From positions 124,001-188,000 of the forward strand of contig BROG01000236.1 in the NCBI GenBank assembly GCA_030159075.1: 64,000 bases of DNA, in the 5' to 3' direction. Position 1 is the stretch's first letter. Every line of letters starts with the position of its first letter. Below are positions 33,201 through 44,783 of this stretch, one piece after another. Under the pieces are notes generated by a model. The model was not told the origin of the DNA and did no database searches. It saw only the letters and a program-made list of their open reading frames with translations. A program made the translations under genes and the position numbers. This DNA comes from Atrina japonica (taxonomy: Eukaryota > Mollusca > Bivalvia > Pterioida > Pinnidae).

Positions 33201-36200
33201 AAAAAACTAATAGCATATCGATGGAAAAAACTAATAAAGAAAAAAAAAGAAGAGAAAGTAAGAACACTAATAAATAAGAAAAAAGTAGAAGAAAAACGAA
33301 GAAAAAGAAAGAAAAAGGGAAAGTAAAGAAATAAAAAGAAAAAGAGGAAAATACAGAAAGAGAGAAAAGCTAGAAAAAAAAAAAGGAAGATCACTAAATG
33401 CTAAGGAAGATAAAAAATACTAAGTGGTACAACTAACTAGAAGGAAGGAGGAAGAAGAAAAAATAAGAAATAAAAGAGAAGAAGAAAAAAAGTATGAAAG
33501 AAATAAGAAGAAAAGAGCGTAGTAAAGAAAGATAAAGAAAAGGAGAGACCAAGTAAAGAAAAGAAGGAAAGGAGATGCATAAGAAGGAGAGTAAAAAAGA
33601 GAGGGGTAAGAAAAGAGTAAGATATAGAAAGAAGCTAGAAAAGAAATAAAAGAAGAAGAGAATAAAGAAAGTAAAAAATAGAAAGGATAAGACTAATAAG
33701 GTAAGAGCGGGAGAAGAGAAGGAAGAAAGGTAAAGAAAGAACTAAAACAAGAGCAAAAGAAGAAAAGGAGCTAGCCTAAATATAGAAATAGGAAAGCAAA
33801 GGGATGAGAACAAAGAAACGAAAGGAGAAGGGAAGAGAAAAAAGATAAAGAAGAAGAAGAGAGCAACCGAGAAGCAGAGAGAAGAAGAAGAGAAATAGAG
33901 GAAAGATAAACAAAAGGAAAAGGAAAAAAAGAGAGAAAAAGAAAACTAGAAAAGTCAGAAAAATAAGTGATAAGAAGGGAAGAAAAAGAAGCTAAAAAAG
34001 TAGAAAAAGAAAGGGAAAGGGTAAAAGTGAGAAACTAGGCAAAAGGAAAAGAAAAGAAAAGATAGCCTGAAGGAGAGATTGAATTAATGAAAAAAACTGA
34101 AGAAAAGAAAAAAGGACTAAGGAAATAAGAAAGAGAAGAGAGACTATCAAGAAAATAAAGAAGAAAGAAAAGAAGAGAGATAGAAAGACTAAAGAAAGTA
34201 AAAAAAGAAAGAAAACTAAAAGGAAGAAGAGAGGAAAGAGGAGAACAGTAGGTAAAAGGAACTAGAAAAAAAAAGAAAGTAGGAATAGAAAGGAGCCAAA
34301 TAAGTAAAGAGTCAAAAAAAACATAGAGACGAATAGGAAATTAGGATAAGAGCAAGTCAAGAAAGGGAAGAAGAGAAGAGAAGATAAGGCTAAAGAGGAG
34401 TATAGAAAGCACTAATAGTAGAAATATAGAGAAGGGAAAGAAGAATAGATAGAACTAGGAGATAAAGAAGGATAAAGATTAAAAGAGTAATACAGGGAAT
34501 ACAAGAAGAAAGAGAAAAAGTAGACGAAAAGAAAGGAAAAAGGAAAGAAGAAAGAAGGAGAAAAAAAACCAATTAAAGGAGAAGAGATAAGCAATATAAA
34601 AAAAAAAGAACGAAGAAGAAAAAAAAAAAGCTAGAGAAGAAGAAGACTATAACTAAGAGTAGAGCAAAAAAAAGGAAAGAGAGAAAAAAGGGAAGAAACA
34701 ATAAGAGCTAAAAAAGATAGAGATAGAGTAAGAAATAAAAATAATCGAAAAGATAGGACTAAGCCGAGCTATAGAATAGAAAGCGAATAGGAAGACTAAC
34801 CAAAAGAAAAAGTAAAGAGAAAAAAAAAGGGGAGCGACCTAAAGCGAAAATAGGTAGAGCCATAAAGCAGGCATAGAGGATAAAAGGGAAAGGAGAAAAA
34901 GGAAGAGAAGTAGGGATAGAGAAAAAAAGAGCCAAAAAAGAGAGTAGTAATAAAAAGAAAAGGAGCCACTAAACTAACAGAAGAATAAAAATAGCCGGAA
35001 AAAGATAAATAAAGAGAAAAAGAAAAAAAAAAATACTAGGGACTAAATTAGAGGTAAGAAAAGTAAAGGAAGAAGAAAGAAAAGAGAAGAATAAAAAGAG
35101 GAGAAACTATAGGAACGGTAAAAAAGAGAGATATGTAAAAAACTAGAGAAGAGGAAAAGAGACTAAAGAGATAAGGAAAGAAGAAGTAGGACTAGAGTAA
35201 AGAAAAGAAAGTAAGGAAAGCAGAAATAGGAAAAGAATAGAAAGGACAAAGAGATTAGAGGGGAGAGATACACAACCTAAGAGGAGAGAAAGTTAAGAAA
35301 AAAGAGAAAGGCGAACCTAAAATATACATAGAAGGGGAAAAAAAAACAAACAGGAAGGAAGGAAAAGTAGAAAGAAAGAGAAGGATAAAGAGAAAAAAGG
35401 AGAAGAGAAAGGGAAAAAGAAAAGGAAAGAAAAGAAGACTAGAAGCTAGAACTAACTAAAGACGAAAAAAAGGGAAAAATTAAAAAGGAGACTAAAAAAT
35501 AAAGAAAGTAGAAGAAAAAGAAGAGGAAAATGCAAGAAAAGACAAGAAAAAAGGACTAAAGAGCTTACGACTAGAGAGGAGATAAGACTCAAAGGAGTAG
35601 TAAAAGAACTAAACTAAGGTAAAGATCTAGAAGCAGGAGCAAAGAGGAAAAAAAAGTGAAAAGCAAAAGAAACTATAAACTAAGAAAAGTTAGTAGGGAA
35701 AAGAAAAAATAGGAAAGAAACAATAGGCTATAGTAAGAGAGAGAAAGAGAAATAGAAAATAAGAAAGAGAAAAATATAGTAAAAAGAGAAAAAAAGTATA
35801 AGAGATAAGAACTAAAGAAAGGTAAGGTAAGAAGAGAGATAAAAATAGAGAAGGGAGACAAAAAGAAACTTATAGAGAGTAAACTAAAGGAAGAGGAAAC
35901 AAAAGAAGGAACTATGAGAGGAAGAGAGAAAAGGAATAAAGGAGGAAAGAAGAGAGGAAGATAGTAAAAGAAAAGAGAGGAAAAAAGAAAGAAGATAGAG
36001 AAAATAAGAGAAGAACCTAGGAGAGGACTAGGGAAATTAGGATAAAAGTATTAAAGAAGCAAGCAAAAAGAAAAGAGAAAAGAAAGGAGAAAAAAAGAAG
36101 AAAGAGCTAGAAAAGAAAGAAAAGTCCTAGGGAAGCAACGGTAAATAAAAAGAGGGAAAGAAATAAGAAAAAGAGGAATAGATAAGGAAGCTAGTACAAA

Positions 36201-39200
36201 GGAGAGGAGAAGAAAAAGAGAAAGAGAGGCGAAGAAGAAGAATAAAGAGAAGAAGAAAAAGAGAAAAAAAATAAAGGTAAAGAGGAGAATAGAGGAGCTA
36301 ATAAGAATTAAGGCAGAAAAGAAGAGAAGAAACTAAGAAGAAAGAAAAGAAAGAGAAGAGATAAAGAGAATAAGAGAAAGAAACCTAAAGAGGTAAAAAA
36401 AGAAGAAAGAGTAATAAGGCTAGAAGGGGAAAGCTAAAACATACCTAAGAGAAAAGCGAGAAGAAGCTAGAAAAGAGAGATAGGACTAGGGAGAGGATGA
36501 AAAACGCTATAAGGAATACAGATAAGCTAAAGAAAAAGCTAAAAGATTAAAAAGAAGAAGGAAGGTATAGATAAAAGAAGAAAACTAGCCTAAAGATAAG
36601 AAAGAAAAAAAAGATCATAAGAACTAAAAGAGAAAGTAAAAAGAAAAAAGCCTAAACTAAAAAGAGAGGAGAAGATAGAAAAAGAAAAAAGAAAGAAAGA
36701 AAGTAAGAAAAAGAAAAAGGAGAAAGAGATTGCTAGAAAAGAAAGATAACAGAGAAGGAAAAGGAGAGATGCTGACTAAAAGATAAAAAAATATGTAAAA
36801 GGGTAAAAAGAGAAATAGACAAATAGAAAAAAGGGAGAGAGGAAAGATAGAGAAAAGTAAGAAAACAAGAGAGGGAAGAGAAACTAAACTAATGAAAATC
36901 ATAGAAAGAGGAGTAAAAGGGAACAAGAGAAAGAATAGAGAAGACTAAAGAGAAAAAAAAAAAAAAAAAAAAATAGAAAAGAAGGGAAAGGGTAAAAGGG
37001 AAAGCCTAAAAGAAAGAATAAAAAAAAAAAGAAAAAGAAAAAAGAGAGGAGAGAAATAAAGAGAGAAAGAAAAAGGTAAAGAAAATTAAAATTAAGAGAG
37101 AAGGAAGAGGAAAGAATAAGAAGAGAGAGGGAAAAAGAAAGAAAGAATAAAAGAGTAAAAAAGAATATAAACAATAGAAGAAAGGAAAGAAAAAGAAGAG
37201 CAATAGACTAAGAAAGACAAAACTAAGAAGAAGTAGAAAAAGAGCGAAAGGGAGAAAGAAGACAGCTTAAGGATAAATAGGTAGAGAGCTAAAAAAGAAG
37301 AGGAAAGGAAAGAAGATAATAGGATAGAAGGAAAGGAATAGGAGAAAAGGGAAGAAGCAAGAAAGTAAGAGAAAAGATAAAAAAACTAAAGGAAAGAAAG
37401 AAGAAACTCAAACTAAGAGAGGAGCACTAGAAACTAGTTAAGGAAGAAAAGTACTAAAAAGAAAACGAAAAGAAAAAAGGAAAGAAAAAAGCACTAAAAG
37501 AGAGAAAGAAAGAAAAGAGAAGAAAGAAGGTAGAGAACCTATAGCTAAGAGGAGTAGAAGAAAAAGTAAAAGGGAAAGAGGAAGAGAAAAAGCCGCTAAG
37601 AAGAGCAGGAGAAGGGGAGAAGATAAGAAAGAAGTAGAACTAGAGTAATTAGTAAAAGAAAAGAAAAAAAAAGAAAGAGAAAATAGGAGAAATGAAAAAA
37701 AAAATATAAGACTATAAAAAGAGTAAAAGACTAAAAGAAGAGCAAAAGAGGAAAAAGAGAGAAATAGAAAGAAAAAGAAACATAAAGTAAAACTAGATAA
37801 GAAAAAAAAGAAACATAGAAAAGAAAGGGAAGAAAGAAGAAGGAATAGAATAAAGAAAAGAGAAAAGAAGCTAGAAGGAAGAAGCTAAAGAAAGACGAAG
37901 AAAACAAGAAAAGGAACAAAAAGCTAAGAAGCTAGAGAGGTAATAAGAGGATATAGCTAAGATGAAAGAAAAAGAGATAGATAGCTAAAAAGTAAAGAGA
38001 GAAATAAAAAAGAAAAGAGATAAAAAAGTACGAAGGGCGGAGAGAAAGTACAGAAAATAAGACTAACTATAGTAAAGAGGAAACAAAGATAAGAAACAGA
38101 ATAGGCGAAGAAAAAAAAAAGGAGAGAGAAGAACTACTAAGATAAGAAGAAAGAAGAAGAGTAATAAACACGAAAAATAGAGTAGAGAAGAGGTAAAAGC
38201 ATAAATAGATAGTAGAAAAAAATGAGAGGACGAACCTAAAGAACTAAGTAGAAAAGAAAGGACTAAATGACAAAGAAGGCAGAATAAAGAAGAAGAATGA
38301 ACAGGAAGAAAAGAAAGGAAAAGAGAAAGATAAGAACATAAGCAAGCGAGAAAAAGAAAAAAAGAGAAAGAGAAAAAAAAAAAAAAGCTAAAGAACGAAA
38401 AATAAGAAGAGCTAAATAGATGAGAAGAAATAAAGAAGATAAAAAAAAAAATAAAAAAAAAAAAAATGAAGAAAAAAAAAGGAAAGGAAGTAAAGAGACT
38501 AGAACTAAAGAAAATAAGAAAGGAAAAAAAAGAAAGAGAAAAGAGATGATAGCAAGGAGATACAGAAGAAGTTAAAAGAAAGTTAAGGAGAAAAAAGTAA
38601 AAAGATAATAGCATAGACTAAGAAGAAATAAAGAAAAAAGTAAAAAAGGAAAAAGTAAAAAGGAAAGAAAAAAAATAGAAGCTAACTAAAAAAAGAGAAA
38701 GAAGGGAGAGAGAAAAGTAAAGGAAACAACTATAGAAGAGAAAAGTATACACAAGCATAAGAAAAGAGAAATAGAAAAGAAGAAAAAATAAAAAGCCTAG
38801 AAAGAAATAGAAAAGAAGGCATAAGGTAAAAAAAAAAGAAGGATACCTAAAAAAGTAGGAAAGTAAAGAGACAGAAAGAGAGGTATAGAAAGATAAAAAA
38901 GAAAAGGAACAAAAAAGAGAAAAGAAGGAAAAAGAAAGAGAAGAGAAAAAAGAGGAACAAGATAAAAAAAAAAAATAAGCCTAAGAGAAGGAACTAAAGT
39001 AGAAAAGGAAAGTAAAATAAGGATAAAGAAAAACAATAGAGAGAAAGAAAAAGAAAGGATAAGGAAAGGAAAACTAAAGCTAAAAGAAAGAAAAGGAAAA
39101 AAAAAAAGAGAAGAGAACGAACTAATAAAGGAAACAGATGTAAAAGGGAAAAAAAGATTAGAGGGAAAAAAAAAGAAATAATATAAGAAAGAAAGATACA

Positions 39201-42200
39201 AAAAACGAGTAAGATAAAGTAGAAAATAGATAGAATAAAACAACAATAAACTAAGAACTAGCTAAGAAAAAAAAAAAAGAAAATAAAGAGGAATAAAAGT
39301 AAAAAGAAAAGAAAAGAGCGAAAAGAGAACTAGAGAGAGATAAAGAGGAGAATAGAGAAAGCTAAGACCTTAGAGAACGATAAGAGGAAAATAGAACTAA
39401 GGAAAAGGACATAAGTAAAGAGAGCGTAAAAAGAGAAGAGAAAAGAAAGAAAAGACGAGATAGAAGAGCACTATAGAAAAAGAAGCTACTAGAAAGTCAG
39501 GGAAGACAAACTAGGGCAGAAAAAAGAGAAAAGGAAGAAAACCGTAGAAGAAGTAAGGAGCTAGAGAAGAAGAAAGAAAATAGAAACAAGCGTAATAACT
39601 AAGGTAAAAAGTAAGAGAAAAAAAAAAAAGGAAAGAAAGGAATAACTAGTAAAAGAATAAAAACTAAAGATAATAACAATAAAATAGAGAAAGTAAAAAG
39701 GTAAATAGAATTAGAGATAAGGTAAAGCAAAGAAAGAGAGGAAGAAGGAGAGGGGAAAGGGGGAAAAAAAGACACCTAAATATAAGAGAGGAGTAGGGAA
39801 AGAGAAAGGACTCAAAAGAAAAAAAAGAGGCTAAAAGAGAGAAAAAAAAGAGGAAGGAGAAGGTATGGTAAAGCTAAGGGAAGATAGAAGAGGGAAGAGA
39901 AGAAAAGAAAGAAAAAGAAGGAACGTAAAGAGGAAAATAAGAGAAAGAATCTAGAAAAGAAGAAGAAATAAGAAAAGAGCAAAGAGAAAGAAGAGAGCAA
40001 AGAGCTAAAGAGAGGAAAGCAAAACAAAGAGGACGAGAAGCGAAAAACTAAGAAAGAAAAGGAGTAAAGAAAAAAGAGAGAAAAGAAGAAAAGAGAAACT
40101 AAAAAAAAGAGGTGAGAAAAAGAAAAAGGGAAAGAAGAAAAAGAGATAAAAAGGAAAGAAGCCAAATAGGAGAAGTAGGGAAGCTAAAGGAAAAGAGAAA
40201 GAAAAAAAAGAGGAAATACTAAAATACCCGAAAGAGAGAAAAGAATAACGAAAAAAAGTAAGGAAAAAGAAACACTAGGAAGAAAAAAAAAAGAAAGTAT
40301 AAAGGGGAAAAAAGAAAAAATCTAAAAAGAGAAAGCAGAGGCTAGAGAGAGAGTAAGACAGAAAGCCCTTCAGTACTAAGAATAAAACTTAGAAAAAAAG
40401 AAAAAGAAGAAATAAAGAAAGTAGAAAGAAAGAGAAGAATAGACCGAGGGAAAGAAGAAAGAACTAAAGAAGAAAAAAGAAGTAAGAAAAAGGAAGAGAA
40501 AAAGAGAAAAGGAAAAAAAAGAGAGAAAAAGCAGAAAAGTAAAAAAGATAAAAAAGATAGCGAGAAAGAATAAGAAAAAAGACTTAAAAGGAAGAGCAAA
40601 GGAGAAGAAAGAGAGTAGGAGAAAAGAAAGAGAGTAAAAAAGTAGGAGAACTACTAGAGAAGAACACAGAGAAAAAAAGAGAAAGAAAGAACCTATAGAA
40701 TAAAGAAGAAAGAAAGAAAGAGAGAACTAGAGTAGAAAAAAGAAAAAATAAAGAGAAAAGGGGAGAAACCTATAAAGAGAAGAAAATAGGAAAGAAAAAG
40801 CAACTAGAGAGGGAAAGGAAGGAGAGAAGAACTAGTAAAAAAGAGGAAATCAAAGCTAAATAAAAAAAAAATAGAGAAAGAGAAAGGAAACTAAGAAAGA
40901 TAAAAGAAAAGAAGGAAAAAAAAAAGACTAAAGAGCAGAGGAGGAGGAAAGAAAATAGAAAAGAGAGAAAACTTAAAAAGAAGAAAGAGAAAAAGAGTAA
41001 GAAGTAAAGGAGAAAGTAGAGATAAATCTAAGAGAGAAAAAAGCATGGAGGAGAGAAAAGAGAAAAGTAAGAAAAAAATAAAGATAAAAATCTAGAAAAA
41101 GGCAGAGAATAAAAGACAAAAAGAGAAAAAGAAGCTAAGAACAGAAACTAAAAATACATAAGATAGGACTAGAAGAAAAAAAAGGAAGAGAAAAGAAAGA
41201 GGGAGAGTAAAGGTAAAGAAACTAATAGATAGACTAAGAAAATAAGAGAAAACAGAAAGAAAGAAAATGGTAAAAAGAAAAGTGAAAAACAAAGAAAGGA
41301 GAAAAAAAGAAACTAAAATCATAGAGACGAAGGGAGAGTAGACAAAGAAAAGAATAGAGAAATAAAGGTACTAGGCTAGGTAGAAAGAAAGAAACAGAGA
41401 GACTAAAGAATAGAAAATAAAATAGGAAACTAAAACATAAATAACTAAAAGAAAAAGACAAGAGAAGAACAAAAAGAGGTAAAATCCTAAGAAAGGAGCT
41501 AGGAACCCTAGCTAAAAAAGAACTAAGATATAAAAACTAAAAAGAGAAAAAAAAAGAAAAGAAAGGTAAAAGAAAAGGGAGCCGCAACTAAAAAGAAAGG
41601 AAGCTAGAAAAAGTAGAAAAAGGAGAAAATAAAAGAGAGGAGAAAAAAGCTAGTCATAAGAGAAACGAGAGGAAATCTAAAAGGAATAAGGAAGCAAGGG
41701 AAGAAAATAAAATAAGCTAAACTAAGAGACAGATAGAGAAGGAAAGACGTAAAAAGAAGAATAAATAAGGAGGCAGAGGAGTAAATCACGAAAGAAAAAG
41801 AAAAAGGAAAAAAGCTAGAAAAGAAAAGCGAAGAAGAATAAGTTAGAAAAACTAAAACGCTAGATAGAACCTAGAATAAAAAACTAGGGGGGAAAAAAAG
41901 AGTTAAAGCTAGAATAGCTAGGAGAAGAGAGAGAAAGAGAGAGAAAAAGGTAAAGAAGATAAGAGAAGAAAGAGAAAAAGAACTAGGAAATAAAAAAAAT
42001 AGAAGCAGGCATACTAAAAGGGGAATAAGAGAAGGGGTAAGAAAAAAGACAAGGAGAATAAAAAGATAAAGTAAAAGTAAAAGATAAAGAAGAGAATGAA
42101 AGACACAGACTAGGAATAAAGAAAAAGATAAGGATAAGAAAAAAGGAGTAAGGAAAAAAAAGGGAAAAAAGAAAAGAAAAACTAACAGAAAGAGAGGAAA

Positions 42201-44783
42201 AAAAAGAGAGAGAAAAAAATAAAGAAAAGAAAAAAAAAGAAAAAACGATAAGAAAAGGCTAAAAGTTACTAACAGAAGAAAAAAAGGAGAGGGAAAAAGG
42301 AGAAAAGAAACTAAAGAGAGAAAAAAGAGAAAGAGGCTAAAATAGCTAAAAGAGAAGATAGACTAGTTAAAAGAGAAGCTAAAAGACACCTATAAAAAAG
42401 TAAAAGAACTAGGAAGTAGACAAAGGAAGAAGAAGAAAATAGATAAATGAATACAGGAGAAGAAGAAATAAATCGAAAGAAGGAGAGCTCTAAAGGAAAG
42501 AAAAAGAGGCAAGAGAAAGAAAAAAGAAAGCAAAGACTAGGAGAAGAAAAAAGAAAGAAGGGAGGAGAGAGAACAAAGAAGAGCTAGAAGGACTATAATA
42601 GCGGAGAAAAGAAGAATAGGAGAGATAAAGAAGCGAGAGATAGGAAGCAGACTAAGAGGTAGACTAAAGAGAAAAAGACAGTAAAGAAAAAGAGTAAGAG
42701 AGAAGAAAGATTAAAAAGAAAGAAGCAAGAGAATTATATAATAAAGAGTTAGAAAGGAGAGAAGTAACTAAAAATAAAAAGCAAAGAGAAAAGAAGAGCA
42801 TAAAGTAAAAAGAAAGAGAAAGAGAAAGAAGAGAGAAGGGAGGATTTAATAAAAAATAGAAAAGAAGAAAAAAGAAGAAAAAGAAAGAAAAATAGAAAAA
42901 AAAAGAGAAAAGAGCACCTAAAAAAAAGAAGAGTAAACACTACAGGAGGGAAGAGTAAAAGAAAGAAGAAAAAAAAAAGGAGAGAAAAAAAAGATATAGC
43001 TAAAGAAAGATCAGAGGGATAGCTACTAAAACTAAGAAGGAAAAAGAAGAAAACTAAGAAAGACGAAGAGAAGAAGAAAAAAATAAGAAAGAATAGAAGA
43101 TAAAAGTATGAGAGAGAGATAGAGCAAAAATAGAAAATAATAGGAAGAGATACAAGAAAGCATGAAGAAAGAGAAAAAAAAGAAAAGGAAAAAGAAAGAT
43201 AGAGATAAGGAAAGAACAAAGGAAAAAAGAGAAAAAGAGAGAGCAAGAAAAAAAAAAAACCTAAAGACTAGAAAGAGAGGAAGAATTACGGAACGCAGTA
43301 AGAGATAAGTAAAAAGAAAATATAGGAATAAGGACAATACAAATAAAGAGAAGAAGGAGAGGAAAAAAGGAAGGAAGCAAGAGGAAAAGAACTAATTATA
43401 AGAGGAGAAAGGACAAAGAACCTAAAGGGGCTAGACAGAAAAAACAGTTAGAAGAAAAAAAAGAAAAAAGCTTAGGCTAGTGAAAAAAGAGAGCACTAGA
43501 AAGAAAAAAGAAAAAAATTAAGAAGAAAAAGGACTACAAGTAAAAGAGGAAAAAGAAGAAATACTAAGTAAAAAGAAAGAAAGGATACTAAAAAAGAAAA
43601 AAGAATAAGAAAGGTAAAATAAACAAGCTAAGCATAGAGGAGCTAAGATATACAAAATCAATAAAACATAAAAGAAAGAGTAGAAAAAATCTAGAAGTAA
43701 AAGAAAAATAAAGAAGATAGAAGAGAAGAAGATAACGAGATAGGGAAAAGAATAAAAAAGCTAAGAAATAGCGACTAGTAAGGAGGAAAAGAAATAAAGT
43801 AAGGATAAAAAGGGTAAAGATAACGTAAGAGAGTAAATAAGTGAAAAGAAAAAAAAAAGAAAAAAGAAGAAGGAGAAGGAAAAGGAGAAGAAGCAGAGAG
43901 AAAGATAAGCAATAGAGAGCAAAGAGAGAGAGAAAAGGAAGAAGGAAAGGAAGAAAAAAAAGAAGGAGAGGGATTAAAGACAGACTTAGAGGAAAAAAAA
44001 GAAAAATGAGAAATATAAAATAAAGAAACTAAGGAGAGTACAGAGAGTAGAAGAACAACGTAAGAAAAGGAGATAGAGACTAAAGAAAGTTTAAGAGAAA
44101 AGACAGAAGATGAAAAACGAAATAATAGATATAAGTATAATAAAGACCCGAGAAAAAAGGAAGAAGAGAAGAAGGTAGAGGAATTAAGCTAAAGAGAAGA
44201 CAAAAGGAAGGTAGAAAAAATAAAAAAAGACAAGACAGAGTTAGAAGAAAGGGATAAAACTATAAGGAGAAGAGAAAAAGAAAAGAAAAGAGAGCAGAGA
44301 AAAGTAAAAAGAAGAGAAAGTAGGAGGAAAGATAAGAAGAAAAAGAGAAAGGGAGACTAGTATAAGGCATAGAAGTAAGAACAAGAAAAAAAGCAGAGAA
44401 AGAATTGGAAGAAAGCAAATAAAAAATAAAACTATAAAAGAGAATTAGGAGAGAAGGGAAAGAGAGACTAGGAGAAAAGTAGAAAACTAAAACAAAGAAA
44501 AAAAAAGGGAGAAAGGAAGAGAGAAAAGAGATTATTCTAGAACAACTAGAAATAAGAAAGTAAAGAGGTAAAAAAAAAGGGGAGTAAGAAAAAAGGGAGC
44601 GAGAAGGAGAGCTAAAAGTACTAGAGAAAAGAAGAGAAAAAAAAAAAAGTAAAAAAGAGATGAAAAACTAGGGAAAAAAAGCAGAAAGAATAATAAACTA
44701 AAAAAAAATAGATAAAGAGAGGATAAAAAGAGAAAAAGAAATAAGAGAGGAAGAAGATAGGAGAAGAGAAAATAAGAGGAAAA
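12235..44783. other. 32.5-kb aperiodic purine-rich block, probable sequencing/assembly artefact
   Basis: By eye nearly all bases are A or G, with A clearly commonest. T occurs almost only before A (CTA, GTA, ATA); TT, TC and TG are scarce, and C is sparse. There is no period, no repeated unit, no recognisable gene, transposon or microsatellite, and the texture hardly changes over 32 kb. A runs reach about 20 (36953-36973), while G runs are short. Minus-strand open frames here (F/L/S/Y-rich, 60-216 codons) arise because a T/C-rich strand rarely spells stops; they are ended mainly by plus-strand CTA (TAG on the minus strand). I annotate no genes. No natural 32-kb sequence class I know fits; a failed base-calling stretch does. 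Confidence 0.85.

Noticed and set aside
12235..44783. Natural polypurine tract, heterochromatic satellite or H-DNA-forming regulatory region
   Set aside because: No periodicity, no homogenised unit and uniform random texture over 32 kb. The block is bracketed by a short duplication whose far copy carries noise. Artefact preferred, though it needs reads to settle.
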